From assembly GCA_030549335.1 (NCBI GenBank), contig CM060194.1, positions 71,646,077 through 71,710,076 on the forward strand: DNA of 64,000 nt. The letters are read 5' to 3'. Shown here piece after piece: positions 23,501-36,759 of this stretch. The first letter of the stretch is position 1; each line of letters begins with the position of its first letter. A model generated the notes under the pieces. That model ran no database searches, was not told where the DNA came from, and saw only the letters and a program-made list of their open reading frames with translations. The DNA comes from Pontederia crassipes (taxonomy: Eukaryota > Streptophyta > Magnoliopsida > Commelinales > Pontederiaceae). The position numbers and the translations under genes are program-made.

Positions 23501-26500
23501 TAAAACCACAGCTGGCGGCGTCTAACGCTTTGGACATCAGGACTCCAACATTCTTCAAGTTACTAATAGCAACACTAGAATTTGAACGTGAAATTCCTTT
23601 GACAGCATTGACTGGTTTTTTATTCTCAATGTTGGTCATCTTTTCACTTTTTGATTTAGGTGCAGCGCACAATTCCTTAGTTCCTATAATTCAAATAAGA
23701 GTAAGCTTAGAAAATATCAAGCAGATCAAGAATATTTCAAGACCAAATTATAGTTACCTTCTGATACTTTCCCAGTGGAAACAATGCTAACTTCTGACTT
23801 ATTCTTCGGATTTCCAGCATGTGATTCAACCTTCAAATCCATTTTTGGAATAGGTTTTGTAGAATTCAACAAGGATTTGGAAACAGGCCGCTCAAGAACA
23901 AAGGATTTTTTCGTTTCAATCATGTTGCCTTCTTTCATTGGTTTGGAACCTCTGGAGTCCTCAGCTCGTGGTGATTTCAGCATTTGGGATTTACTTACTG
24001 ATTTAAAGCTGTAGTGGCCTGAACTTTCATGCTTGAACGATGCAGATCTGCTCAGTGTTCCAATTGTTCCTTCTTTTCTTATGTTCATTGATGTTGTTTC
24101 TCTAGAAATCACCTGAGAGCAAGTTTTAAGCAATTGCTTGGATTTTGGCATTATATTCAAGCTGTTGGAAGAAAACTGCTTTCGAAGAAGCTCTGTGCAA
24201 TGCAAACAGAGATCTGTTAGTTATAGTTTTTAATAGAACCATACATAAGGATAAAAGGAAAAATCCAATTCAATAAGCTCAAGAAAACAGTTGTAAACCT
24301 ACTTTTGGGAGTCCCAAGTTCTCTCTCAAACTTTGGAACATTAGGAGATAACGGTTTGGAGTGAGATGATGCTTGTAATTTGTGGGCAGATAGTCTCCCA
24401 GGTGATAAAGCTATTTCAGATGACTTCATTTTGACAAGGTTGGAGTTCTTGGATAAACTTTCAGGGGCAGGGCTAGAACCTTTCTTAGGACTAGTCGAAA
24501 AATGACCGTTCTGAGAAACATTTTTCAATGTTGAAGATACAATGTCCTTGTGGCTACGGCCCATATGTTTATTATCCAAATTCTTTGGACTCTTCATACT
24601 CTCAGAAGGATAACATATCTTCGGGTCAGTTGATTTCAAATCTGGCTTGTGACAATTCTTATGGTCCACTGAGATCCCAGAGTTCTGGATTTTCTTACCC
24701 ATACGGTCTACCTTTAATGACCTAGAAATTGACCCCAACTTAGCCAACCTTTTCTTTTCAGATTCCTCCTCCAATTGGCATTCTTCACAAAGCCAATCAC
24801 CTTCTGGAAGTTTGTTCAACTTGATTCGCATGCAGTAGCTAGTTAAACACACAAGAAAAAACCTTCTAGGTAAGAGGGGCAAAGAATCAGAAAATAAAAA
24901 CTTAATGCAGCACTGAAGCAGAAAGGACTCACATATGCTCTGCACCATCAAGACACCTACTACAAGTAGCAAGGCTTGCTTCTTTACCAACATCACCACA
25001 TATGTCACATACATTAACCTACATAAAATCACACACATTAAAATATTCAGGCAAAGCAAAAGCTAATCTCATATGTTTTAAGTTCAGAAGAACAACACCC
25101 AAAATGATCAGATAGCAAGTATAGAAGCATTCATACTGGATGACTACTGAAACTTGTAGTCATCCTTTCCCTAGTAAAAACACATCATCCATGATACAAC
25201 AACAACAACAAAGCCTTATCCCACTAGGTGGGGTCGGCTACATGGATCATAGGACGTCATTCCGTTCTATTAGATTCGTTGATCCATGTTCATGAGATTC
25301 GACAGAAGTGGTATCATAGGTTTTGATAAATTAAAATTATAGTAAGTGAACTTCTGCAAATGCATTGTGTTTCTTATTGCATAGGTTTTGACCAATTATA
25401 GGTTCATCTTGATAAATATGATCCAGGACAACAGAAGTGGTATCAGATTCCATATACAATGCTGTGCTGTTCATATGATTTCAGATCTTTTTTTCCATTA
25501 GTAATCTGCATAGCATAGCCAGTTATGAAAGGTGCCAAACTGTGACTCAAGAATAGAAGAAAAGATCTTAAAGTAATGAACACCCCTAGAGAGGACTTGT
25601 TTGCGCGTTTGTGTTGGGGGTCAGGTTCATATCTAATAACCCAGATCAGTTAATCTCGATATATCATGAGCTGTGTGTTTTTTCTCAGACAAAACAACTT
25701 GCATTAGTCACTTGCCCTTTTACTAAAGATTTTATACATTTCCAGGAAACTTGAAAGTTGAGATGAAGACATATACTTACATCAACCAACATCTCAGATT
25801 CACATGCTTGACTTTCAGCAACAACATGGGCTTCCGTATGACAGTTCAAATGGCATTCACCATTCCCTGGAATCTGAGCTTCAGGTTGCATATCCGTACT
25901 CTCCTTTCTGATAGCTTCTTCAAATCCATCAAGACAAGCATCTATTTTTGAGCACTTATCTTCCTCTTTCAATAGCCTAGGAGAATCGCTAACAGTCTTA
26001 CATACTACATTAACATTATATTTTGAGCTACAAGTATCCATATCCACAGGATCAGCAACAAGGAATTTGCTAAGCTTATTGGATTCACAGTATCTTGTTT
26101 CTATGGAATTGCAGATCTCATTCACCTTCTTGGGCGCATTGTCAATTGTATTATGCTGTGACGCCAAGTTAGACTCTTTCTTATCCATATTTATGTTTTG
26201 ATCTAAATTCAGCACACATTCATCTTTGGCCCCAGAAATGCACGAGTAACTTTCACCATATCGATCTGACTCCCGTTTATGCAATGCAGATTGGAGAACA
26301 AATGTAGAACTGTCATGTGATCCCTTACCAGCAACTACTGTATTTGTCGGACGACCAGGAGCTTGACCAAATTTTTCAACCAATAAGGAACTCAAGGGCA
26401 TTTTAACTGCTTCAGATGAATCACATGTTATTGTAGCTTGTAATGTAACTTTGCTTTCAGCATTATCAGAGAATGAATTGTGACTTGAACTAGCATTAAA

Positions 26501-28277
26501 TAAGTTGCTAGCATCACTATCAGCATGCTGACGACTGGGAGATTCTCTACTCTTAGAATCAACTACAGAACAAATGTCTGTTTCTTTTCTGCAGCAGATG
26601 TTATCAGAAGACTCATAGTCAACATTTGACTCCATTGCAATTCTGTGCATACAAGAGGAACAAGGAGCGGAGCACACATTGCATGTCCCAGTTTCAGCCC
26701 TCACATCACCGCAAAACATATTTCTTTGCTGAGCAGGATTATTTCCCTGTTGGTAAAAAAAAGCCATCTCAGATACACAAGGAAGAAATAATTTTATGTG
26801 TAATCCCAAAGTTCAAATTCAATGGAAGCAGCAAATTTTGAAGTATAAACCAAGATCGCATAGATGTACGAAAGTGTAGGAAACACCTTTGTCGAAGGAA
26901 AACTGAGAAATGTAATCATCTAAAACATGAATAACCAGAAATGTATATCTTATCAACAAAAAATACCATCAGGGTCAAACATTATTGAAAAATATAAACA
27001 TTCCACCCGTTCAGTAATCAAGATTTCCACACAAATTAGTTTATGCACAAAATTTTCTTTTTTTACCCTTGATGCCACACTCCAAATTTTATGAATATAA
27101 CTCCAGAAGAAATAGTAGAGTAGAATCATGCCTCAAGTTATGCATTTCTTCATTCAAAAACAAAATGCACTACTTTGTCAGATGTATGTTCTTTGAACTT
27201 TTTGGCATACTTTAGCATGTTAAATTTGCATAGTTAGCTTATATGTCCTTTTTACTGAGATATCATATGTATGTCCTTAGTTTTATTTTCTATTTAACTT
27301 CTTAGAATTCAAATCCTTCTTGTTTCACATTTATGCCGGGACTAAAAGAATCAATGAACAAAAATAGCCTCCAAGCACCCAGACAAAGCAATAACATCCA
27401 CTATATGTCAATCCATGTAAAACGAACAAATTCTGAAACACAATGAACACTTCTTTACATATAGTCTAGTAAGGAAGGAAGATGATATATGAATAACGTT
27501 TCTTCTCCTACGAAGCCCAACATTTCTCTCATCTGGAAGTGCCTTACAGATTTCATTCTCTGAAGATCTTTTGGCAACTCAGATGGACCTTGGATATGAC
27601 AACTGCCTTCAAGCACCACCACTTAAGAGTACTGACCACCTTCTAGTAAAACGGATTGATAAAAAAAACAAATGAAGAGTTATGTCATTTTGCTGACAAA
27701 TAATTTTATAAACCCTAATGCAAGACGAAATCATATATCCTCCTTCTGATTGGAAAATTTTCAGCATACATACAAATATCTGAATGATCAAAAGGAACAA
27801 TTCTTCTTGCAGGATAGACAGATTACTAATAAGTGTGTACTGAGAGAATGGACACGCCAACACTCATCTAGACTCAAGAACCATTTCCAACCAGCGCATT
27901 GCTTGCTAATTAGACCAAAGAAATTGAGAAAGAAATAAATCCCAAATTCCGACCCAATCATTAAAATCCGAGAAAGCATCCTCAAACCCGAAAAAAAAAC
28001 AACGATGATCGCACTTCTCAATACAAAAATCCAGCGCTGCAATCCAACAAAAACCGTGATCTTCTTTGATTTTCGAAGCAACGAAAGCCGCCCGGTGACA
28101 TCCAAAACCCGAAAACTGTAACGCGCGTCCCCAAAGAAATTAATCAAACAATCAAACAATAGACGACCATCGAGTCCCAAACGAAAGAAAGACGACGTCT
28201 TTACATGCCTCCGGCTCATCGATCGTCTCAGTCCGGTCGTAGAGGTCCCTCATGCTGCGCTCCGACCGCTTCCTCAT
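20570..28277 (-). CDS. AIPP2: PHD-finger protein of the AIPP2/PAIPP2 family
   Basis: Thirteen exons join in frame: 28277-28205, 27621-27548, 26746-25781, 25018-24933, 24838-24303, 24192-23758, 23683-22753, 22621-22391, 22311-22187, 22069-21864, 21789-21577, 21459-21348, 21279-20570 (4698 bases, 1565 residues). The start reads MRKRSERSMRDLYDRTE. A Cys cluster CNVCSAPCSSCMH lies at residues 71-83. A full C4HC3 PHD finger spans 375-420 (C375, C378, C390, C393, H399, C402, C417, C420) and is split by two introns. A long low-complexity Ser/Lys region follows. Residues about 1031-1170 form the AIPP2-type SPOC-like domain (IQAHMSFSASPKV, ALYFFAKDFE, LFFLWGVFRGRK). In Arabidopsis AIPP2 and PAIPP2 act with the BAH protein AIPP3 and the phosphatase CPL2 in silencing of H3K27me3 genes. 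Two DLN motifs (FDLNTTL, IDLNLA) recall EAR repression motifs. Exon 1 and exon 2 are the least certain. AIPP2 and PAIPP2 cannot be told apart here. Confidence 0.88.
25198..25330 (-). mobile_element. 3' end of a SINE/RTE-type retroposon in intron 3 of the AIPP2-like gene
   Basis: On the minus strand the sequence reads ATGTAGCCGACCCCACC, TAGTGGGATAAGGC, then TTTGTTGTTGTTGTTG. This is a widely dispersed plant retroposon 3' end with a (TTG)n tail. The 5' part is not clearly delimited; it may reach 25330 or further. It lies in the 762-base intron 3 (25780-25019). Confidence 0.65.
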
Positions 28278-28520
28278 ACCTATCGCCCACCCCACCCTTC
28301 CGATCAGGCCGTCGGAGATCAATCCCACAGCCCACACTCAATCCGTCATCCGAGACTGAAAGCTCGGATCTTTAACGAAAACAAACGTGAAGGCAAGGAC
28401 AAATAAACAGGGGAAGGAAGACAACGAGAGGGCACCAGCAGGGAACGCGCCCAGGCCCTAATGGTCTACGATTCCGGCTTCCCGGGACTCCGTCCGGTGA
28501 TCCACGCCGATGGGTCTTCT
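28278..28520 (-). other. 5' leader and proximal promoter of the AIPP2-like gene
   Basis: Upstream of ATG 28277 the minus strand is GC-richer than the introns, as expected for a plant leader. A three-codon upstream frame (ATG at 28349-28347, then ACG GAT TGA) lies in it. Further out, 28540-28650 is a purine-rich GAGGAGG/GAGAGA tract on the plus strand. Transcription start is not determined. Confidence 0.45.
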
Positions 28521-28749
28521 TATACAATCCATGTGGAAAGAGGAAGCCGAGGAGGAGGAGGATGGGGGAGGAGGAGGAAGAGGAGGAAGTAGAGAGCGAG
28601 AGGTGGGCAATGGAGTTAGAGAGAGAGAGAGGAGAGAGAGAACGTCCTTGTTTATTATTACTATTAACCTCGTCTTTATTTGGAAGGAAGCCCCTCTTTT
28701 ATCATAATAACAATAATTATCGTTAGTTATTAATATTAGAAATTAAAAA

Positions 28750-29100
28750 CAAATTTAAGAGTTTTTTTTTTCTTTACTCCTCGCGCGTGTGAGCGTGCGG
28801 CGACGATAGGAGGAGCGAGCGCAGTCGCGGGGGCCGCCCCGCACGTACGGCGAGGGCGTTCCAGCCGTGTGGGGTGGCAGGTGGGTCACGTGTGAGATTT
28901 TAACGGCCGGAGGCGGAGGGCGGTGGAGGGAAGCGGGGAATCCCATGACGGGGACGGCGCGGCGGAATGCCACGTCGACCACCTCGGGATTCGGGGCTCC
29001 CTTCGCCGATCTCGACCGTCTTAATTTTAATCTTTGTATCGCCGGACGGTTCAGATTCGCGGTAATCCTTTTCGTCCCTTTCGAGAAATGGTAGTGAAAA
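28750..29100. other. GC-rich patch without a recognised gene
   Basis: This patch is much more GC- and CpG-rich than its surroundings. Open frames exist on both strands (minus 29114-28755, plus 28867-29094), but neither has a known motif, which is usual for GC-rich DNA. It may be distal promoter of the AIPP2-like gene or a first exon of something not recognised. Confidence 0.4.
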
Positions 29101-31760
29101 GTGATAAGTACCAAGCTGCCTCAGCGCTGTTTTAGTTTTTTTTTAAAAAAATAAAATTAATCAACAGATTTCGTACTCAAATTTTTAAAATAATGCTAAA
29201 AATATCACTCGCCATAATTAATCATCCGTGACGAATTAATCATAATAGATCGAGATTTCAATTTATGATTAATGTGTATTCTTGTTAGCACCGTTTCTAA
29301 ATAACTGTTTTAATTTGCTTATTTTTCTCCGGTGAGATCTTTTACGCTGTTATGATAACTGTTTAATATTAATTTGACTAAAAAAAGTTTGCTCTTTTAG
29401 GTGAATAAAAACTATATATATATAATTGCCATTATATGTGCCAATGTGCCCATATGTTAGACTGGTTGTCATGATTATGATAATTAATTAACAGGAAGAG
29501 CATTTTTTTCCCGAAAATTTATCTCTCGTAGCTCTACCGACGTGTTTCTTGTGATGCATGTGATTTAAATTTGTTTGTGGCCGGTAATTTAGGCACGGCA
29601 TATAAGAAGCTAACATTATGATAATTTGCAGATTTATTTGATTTGTTCATGACAATTTTTTATTTAAAACTCACGATTCAATACATCAATTTCAGTTTGT
29701 CTATAATCTATATTGTTAACGGCTGTGGGGATATATGTTAAGACTATTAAAAAAAGGATATTTATCACCGTAAACTTGATCAGATCAATTGTTACATTTT
29801 GTACTCTTTCCTATTATCGTCTTTATTCCGATCATATACATTAATTAAATGTGATTACGTGTGAAGTAAGAAAAAGAACCTGGAACCCGATCGGTGGTTT
29901 AAATGGGAAAAAAAGCATGCAAAAGCAATTAATAGAATCGTGGATTCATTTTTCTATAAAATGGCAATGCACGTATTGACTTGCGAGCAATCAACTCATG
30001 CAAGAAATCAAAATGTCACACGCTTCGTGTTACTCTTCGTTACGATTTACGACTATAAAAAGGTCGGTCGGCGCTAAGCAATCTCTACGACAAAACATAT
30101 AGACATAGTAAAATATATCGATCAATTTTTATAAACTTCTATTAACCTATCATAATTTTTTACATTTAATTTTAAATTTTAAATTTATTTTTTAATTCAT
30201 AAATGATTGACTTTTTCACTTTAGTTCATTTTTTCTATTTATAAAAAGACTAAATTATTTCTCCCTTCAGAAAAAATATAAAATAATAAATATAAAAAAA
30301 TATTGAAAAGATCAATGTGGTAAAATAATTTCACTTACGAAAAAAACTAAACTATTCTTCCTCGATTTTTTTCTTTTTTATATTTATTATTTGATGTGTT
30401 TTAAAAAGAGAAGTAATTAGTCTTTTCATAAATAAAAAAATTAAAAATAACTAAAAGATTTATGAAAATAACTCTTAAACTAATTTATATACACATATTT
30501 TCTATATATTTCAAAGAAATCTAAATATATATTATAATAATAAGAACGTCAAAATATTAATTTTGTGCGCTACGGTGGAAATAGTGCAATTAATGTATCA
30601 TATAAAAAAACGAGAAGAAGTGTGCATCGATGCATCGCTGTCCAACTAAAAGTTAAGCCATTTATTATCCTCGAGTCTTCGTCGACCGATATGCTTTATA
30701 ATACCACATGTTATTGTATACACATTCACTTTGGGTTTCGCAACACCAAATTTTGGCAGATACGTTGCGTTTTTGGGAATTGATCAATTCTAATATATGG
30801 TGCTTGGTATTCTTTTTAATTAATTAATCGGTCAAGTTCTATATTTCAGAAAAAAAGAGACACCTCATGTCTTAGATAATTAAATAGTGCATCTCTTGTT
30901 TTCTCAGTTTCTCTCATGTAATTTTCGGGTGTAATTTGTTACCATGAGGGATAAAAATGGTTCTTGCTTTGACGTACGTGGCAACGTCACAAGCCCCGTA
31001 AATTGCATGGAGAATTGGAGAGGTCTTTGTATTGTGTGCCACTCAATGGACGTCCAAGTTTTTTCTTCATCCATGGTATAATCGGCATGGTCATGTGCCC
31101 TAAAAAATAATATAATGTCACATGAAAGAGATAACAAGGATACGTATCTTGCTAACTTTACTGATAATATCGTGTTGCATGAAACTTGAGCGGTTTGGAA
31201 TGTTATCCTTCATAATACATTATTAATATAAAAAGTATATATGTGCATATATTTTACATACCTGATTTAGATTTAAGCAATTCGTTACATACACATTTTA
31301 TTATTGATTATCGATTAAATGCTCGTCAGGCATTTATTGCATTAAGGGGAGACAGAAATAAATGAAATCAATAATCTGAAAGAAATGTATGTAATTCTGT
31401 CAAACTACCAATTAGAGAGAGAGAGAGAACATAGGGACGGATCATTTATCTTTCAGTTGAGAAGATCGAGAATTTCGATTTCTGCCTATAATTAAGGCTG
31501 AAATTTTATTTTTAATAACAAAGAACATTTGCTTGTAGATATTACATGTTGCATTATTGTATTTTTTTAAAAAAAAACTAATGCGCATCTACCCTCATGG
31601 AAATAGCAAATTAAATGTCCATGCCGGAAACAAAGCGGTGTTGTTATGCGTCACACAAAGGTAAACTAAATAGTTTTAGAGTATTAATTAGGCCCTTTAG
31701 AAAATGCCGAGTTTAGGAGGATCCGATTGGTAATCCAAGGATTATGGATCCACTTTTAAG

Positions 31761-31830
<70 letters not shown>

Positions 31831-33109
31831 TGTTAAAATGGCTTACTTGACTATTTATTGGATTTAATTCACACATTACGATGGTGACAAAAAATAATAA
31901 TGGACTGTTAATAGTTTTCTATGTGCATTGGCTACAAGTGCTGCACTCGTACATATATAGACCAACTTGGCGTGCAAAACAACATGCACACGCCATTCTA
32001 TAATTAATTACGGAAACTTGATTATTTGTAAATTAAAATAAGATAAGTTTCTTTGACCAAGCACCTTTTGGTAGTGCGGATCACAGCTGCCAACTTGACG
32101 AAGGATGTACAATAATTGTTTTAAGATGTTACGACATTAGATTTTAAGTTTTTTTATTTTTATGTTTTTTTAATTTTTTTTTCACCTTTGTATTATGAAT
32201 ATGATGACTTTCTTTAGTGAGTAATTAAATGATCTATGTGGAAAGGTAACTAAGTATAGTGTTATTTAAGGAAAAATATAAATGTGCTTGTGCATACCCA
32301 TAGAGTGTATTATCATACTTTTTAAAAAAACCATGTTAAATGTCCCTTTTTAAAAAAATAAAAGCAAATTCTATAGCTATTTAAATAAAGAAAACCGAGT
32401 GATATGTGTGTGTGTGTGTAGGTTTCAAGACATACCAACTTATTTTAATGTAAGCACAAATATAGAGAGAGAGAGTTTAATGCAATTTTTAGATTCAAGA
32501 TTTTAAATGAATTAAATGTGTTCACATTTAAGAGAGTGTGTAATAGAAAGATGAATTGCTTTAATGAGATAATACAATGTTCTTTAACAAAAAAAAATGG
32601 TAGTTGTAAGGATGCGCATTCAATGAAAGAACGCAATTTGTGTAAAACATGTATGAAGAGATGTTTTTCAAATGAAATGTTGCACCATTTCACGTGTGAA
32701 AAGATATATTCTCAAATGAGGGCATGTGTCCTTTGATCCTTTATACATACTAAGATTTTTGTGGATTTACACATTCCATAAAAAATACATAGATTAAGAA
32801 ATTGTGATGTGTTCGACATTTTTAGTTGACACACTTTAAATCAATGTTGTATACGGAACTCAACAAAAAACTGTGTGGAGGCAAAAATTATGTAAAAAAT
32901 TGATTCATCGTGCATAAAAAATTGATTGTGTTTTATCTTCACTTGCTTCTTACTTGTGGTGCTTTTGTATCAATCAATTGAATTGTAAGGCATTGTCTTT
33001 GATATATAGTACTTGATTGAAATGGTCTTTTACTTTTCTCCTAATTATTGACATAATAATCAAACTTTTGAATTTATAGTTAATGTCTACAACCAATAAA
33101 ATAGAGCGG
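29101..33109. other. AT-rich intergenic stretch
   Basis: No gene was recognised on either strand. It holds a compound (TA)n(GA)n microsatellite at about 31761-31827, a short (TG)n at about 32406-32420, and many A/T runs. Open frames of 70-80 codons lack any motif. Confidence 0.6.
31761..31827. repeat. Compound microsatellite (TA)n(GA)n
   Basis: About 19 TA units run directly into about 14 AG units with no interruption. Confidence 0.95.
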
Positions 33110-33118
33110 TGAACAATC

Positions 33119-34720
33119 GGGTAATTATACGATTAGTCCTCCAACTTTGAGTCTTTTTCAAATCGATCCTCCAATTTCAATTTGTAATTAGAACATTCCT
33201 CAATTTTCATTTTCTTGCACGATTAGTCCCCTTAACTGGTGATAGTGGATTTTTCGGTAGCTTTGCAAACATGGCCGCCACGTGAATCATTTCTCTTTCA
33301 TCCACGTCATTTAAGTCATCCACGTCATTTAACATTTCTCGCTCCCCTCCTCTCTTACGACGACGTCAACACCGAGCATCTCTCACCAGTGACGTCCTCT
33401 CTTCACAGTTGGCGTCATCTCACCGGCGACATCCCCCGCGCTCAGATCTACGTTATGAGCCTCGCCGACTCGCTCGTCACAACGACCTCCTCTTTTGGAT
33501 CTCACAAGTCGGATCTTCGCCCACGCTGACATCCCCTTCGCCGAGCACGATGGCCATGAGCACGACGTCAAGCATCCCCTTCGTCGAGCACAATGGCCAT
33601 AGCTCCAGATCTGTCGACGTCGGCCTCTTCGTCATGGCTCAGATCTACCTCTTGCGCACGACCTCCATCCTCGAGCACCGCTGTCGACCTCATCACACCA
33701 TCGGCGACACCCCCCGCCATGAAGTCCTCTCGCCGACATCCACGAAGTCCTCTCGCCGATCTCCACGAAGTCCTATCGCTGATCTCGTGCACCGCGACGC
33801 CACAGATCTCGCGCACTGCCGAGATCTCGCCCCGCTGTCACCGAGCCCGCCTGCACCATCGGATCTTCGCCCACGCCGACATCCCCTTCATCAAACATGA
33901 CATCCATGAGCACAACGCCGACATCCCCTTTGTTGAGCACAACGGCTGCTCCAAAATCTGTCAACATTGGCCTCTTCGCTGCGACTTAGATCTGACTCTC
34001 GCGCATGACTGCCGCCCTCACCGTCAACATCATCGCACCGTTAGCGACACCCCCCACATTCCTCCCTCCACGAAGTCCTCTCGCCAACATCCACGAAGTC
34101 TTGTCATAACATCCACGAAGTCCTACCGCCGATCTCGTGCACCGCGCCGTCGTCAATCTCGAGCACCACCGCCATCGAGATCTCGCCTCGCTGTTTCCGA
34201 GCCCGCTCGCCCTGCAGGATCTTCGCCCACGCCGACATCCCGTTCGTCAAGCACGACAGCCACGAGCACGATGTCGAGCATCCCTTCATCGAGCAAGACG
34301 ACCACGAGCATGACGGCCACGACTCCAAATCTGTCAACACCGGCCTCTTCGCGTGTGTTGCCCCGTGCACCCGCCGCCGACCAGATCAAGCAATCGATGA
34401 CTCCGTCGTGCACCTTGCCGACCAAATCGAGCAACAGGCAATCGGTGCCCTCCCATGCGAGCCCCCCCCCCCCCCCCCCAAGCTCGTGGGAGGCCCTTGC
34501 CACGTGTATGACTTATATCTTTTTTATTTTTTTCTTAGTTACGTGAATGAGTGAGAAGCAGCGTAAGTGACGGACATGTATGCAAGGCAATAAAAAAACT
34601 CACTAGCACCGGTTAAGGGGACTAATCGTGCAAGAAAATGAAAGTTTTGGTTAAAAATTAAAATTGGAAAACTAATTTGAAAATGACTCAAAGTTTGGAT
34701 ATTAATCATGTAATTTATCC
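33119..34720. mobile_element. Mutator-like element (MULE) 1 with GC-rich tandem payload
   Basis: The element is flanked by a perfect nine-base duplication TGAACAATC (33110-33118 and 34721-34729). Its ends are long inverted repeats of roughly 200 bases: 33119-33315 against 34530-34720. They share TTGCACGATTAGTCCCCTTA and CAAACTTTGAGTC on opposite strands. Nine-base duplications with long inverted ends define Mutator-like elements. No transposase is visible, so it is non-autonomous. The interior is GC-rich and made mostly of three tandem units of about 350 bases. The two arms differ at many positions, so insertion is not recent. Confidence 0.92.
33440..34395. repeat. About 350-bp tandem repeat, three copies, inside MULE 1
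   Basis: The anchor GGATCTTCGCCCACG recurs at 33511, 33861 and 34217, giving periods of 350 and 356. Each unit also has a GAGCACGA-rich part and a GGCCTCTTCG end, and shorter CCACGAAGTCCT sub-repeats. Long open frames (plus 33593-34546, 317 codons, and others on both strands) arise from the GC-rich repeats and show no known domain. A C-run of about 16 lies near 34456. Confidence 0.85.
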
Positions 34721-34929
34721 TGAACAATCCATTATTTCAACTCCCCATTATTATGGCACTCAATTGCAATTATATGTAAACACTACAAGAAAATTACCAT
34801 TTTCCAACGGGCAATTTTCGACGAATAGAAATCCGTCGCAATTTGCGATGGAATTATTTTCGACGGTTACAACCATCAGAAATGATAATAATATATTATG
34901 TAATTTATTATATTATTATTTTATTTTTT

Positions 34930-35280
34930 GACATTTAGGAACGTTGATATTTCCAATGGATATCCATCCGTCATAATTTTTGACGGATTTTTTGACAATT
35001 ATGACCATCGGAATTGAAAATATAAATTATGTAATTTGTTATGTTATTATTTTATTTTTTTGATGATTAGGAACGTCGATATTTTCGACAAATATCCATC
35101 CATCATATTTTTTGATGAATTTTTTTACGGTTATGACCGTCGAAAATGAAAATAATAAATTATATAATTTATTATATTATTATTTTATTTTCGATGATTA
35201 GGAACGTCGATATTTCTGACTGATATATCCGTCGCAAAATTCGTCGTAATTTTCGATGGTCGTAATTATTGGTAAATTTA
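34930..35280. repeat. Subterminal tandem repeat of the CACTA element, about 131 bp
   Basis: TTAGGAACGTYGATATTT recurs at 34935, 35067 and 35198, with periods of 132 and 131. Each unit includes GACGG/CCGTC motifs separated by AT-rich DNA. Such arrays are the usual transposase-binding regions of CACTA elements. Confidence 0.8.
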
Positions 35281-35587
35281 TAATAATATAATATGAGAAG
35301 TATTTTATTAATATAATTTGCGACAGTCCAAACAGTATCAATTTCCGACGGTTCTGACTGTCGATAATAATTAACGACTATTCAAACTATCGGTAAAATA
35401 AAAAATAAATATTATATATAACTAAATATAGTATTTTATTTTTATAATTAAATATTTTTTTACGGTCACAACCATCGATAATTTTAAAAATAATTAATAT
35501 TTATTTTTCCGATGGCCAGAGCCATCGGTAATTAAAATTTTATTATCCTGCTTTTTTCGTTTTCCCGCTCTCTCAACTTTCCACCTA

Positions 35588-35597
35588 TATATATATA

Positions 35598-35660
<63 letters not shown>

Positions 35661-36000
35661 CCTCCTCTCTCCATCCTCTCCTCTCTCTCTCCCCCTCTCC
35701 CTCTCTCAGCCGACGAGCCTCTGATCAGACGTCAGCGTCAACTGCCGGCGATCCTCTCCCGCCGGCGTCTCTCTCTCCTGCCCGGACCACCAGGTGGCTG
35801 GATCTCGCCGCTGGCAGCCGGATCCGGTCCCCAGCGGCCGGATTTGACCTCGGCCAGATCCAGCCGCTCGACCGCTGGCAACTGGATCCGGCCGCTCCAC
35901 CCCTGCGGCCGGATCTCGACCGCTGGCCGTTGTCGTTGGCCGCCTGGTGGCCAAATCTGGCTAGTGGCCGAATCTGGCCGCCGGCCTGCTAACTTTTTAT
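35588..36000. repeat. (TA)n tract, CT tract and GC-rich patch inside the CACTA part
   Basis: A (TA)n microsatellite at 35588-35657 passes into a CT-rich stretch to 35705. A GC-rich patch follows, with repeated GGCCGGATCTGGCC-like units (35706-35990). Open frames there are short and without motifs. Confidence 0.75.
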
Positions 36001-36759
36001 ATTATAAAAAATCTTTGCGACGGTTTTGACCGTCAAAACTTCGACGGTCGCCCGATGACCGTCGAAATTTTCGACGATAGCAACTGCCGATATTTGCAAT
36101 ATGTTCCATTATTAATATTATTGAAAATAATTTAAATTACAATAAATATTTATTTAATTGAGTATTTAAAAACTTATTGTGCCAAACAATTTTTAATTAC
36201 ATTCTTATTTATTAAAAATATAAAATGTAGAATTCAATTATACATAACTACTAATCATTATCATCCTCATCATTATTGTCCTGATCATGCATCATCTATC
36301 TCATCATCATTTTTATTTTTTTGTTGTTCATTTTGAGCTTGTAGACATGTTGCAACTATTGTTACGTTCACTTGTTCATCTCTGGTTGCATGTCCATGAA
36401 ATATTTTTCTCACATATTCTCTCTTGGATTTAATGGGTGTCCCCCCAACTTAAATGGGGGACAGTCCATCCATTAAATCCCACCCGTCCGTTTCGCATCG
36501 GACGGGCGCGCATCTAAGCCGGCCTCATCTAGTGTGGAGGCCGGCTTAGATGGAAAGCATGAAGGCGACCCGATGATGGGAAAAAATTGCCCCCGGTCCG
36601 ATTCGTGGAACGGTACAAAAGCGCCCCGGTTAAAGTTTTTTTACCTCTTTTACTCTCTCTCTCTCAGCGGATCGTGTCGCCGAGTTCGCCCCTCCGAGCT
36701 TCTCCCCTTTCCTGGCGCCGTCAAGATCTACCGTCGGAGATCTCATCCCTCCGAATATG

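Larger units (their letters stand above)
34781..36425. mobile_element. CACTA transposon, one terminal part
   Basis: It begins with CACTACAAGAAAA at 34781, the conserved terminus of plant CACTA (En/Spm) transposons. Next come subterminal repeats containing GACGGTT and AACCGTC-type motifs (for example GACCGTCGAAAA), as usual for the group. The element probably continues past the two Mutator-like insertions (36426-39590 and 40122-41373) to about 42 kb. The opposite TTTTCTTGTAGTG end was not found. Confidence 0.75.

Noticed and set aside
28755..29114. 119-codon minus-strand frame in a GC-rich patch
   Set aside because: No motif, no splice context and an overlapping plus-strand frame of similar quality.
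33593..34546. 317-codon open frame and its partners on both strands in MULE 1
   Set aside because: It is made of three GC-rich repeat units, is open in several phases at once, and shows no domain, so I treat it as a result of composition.
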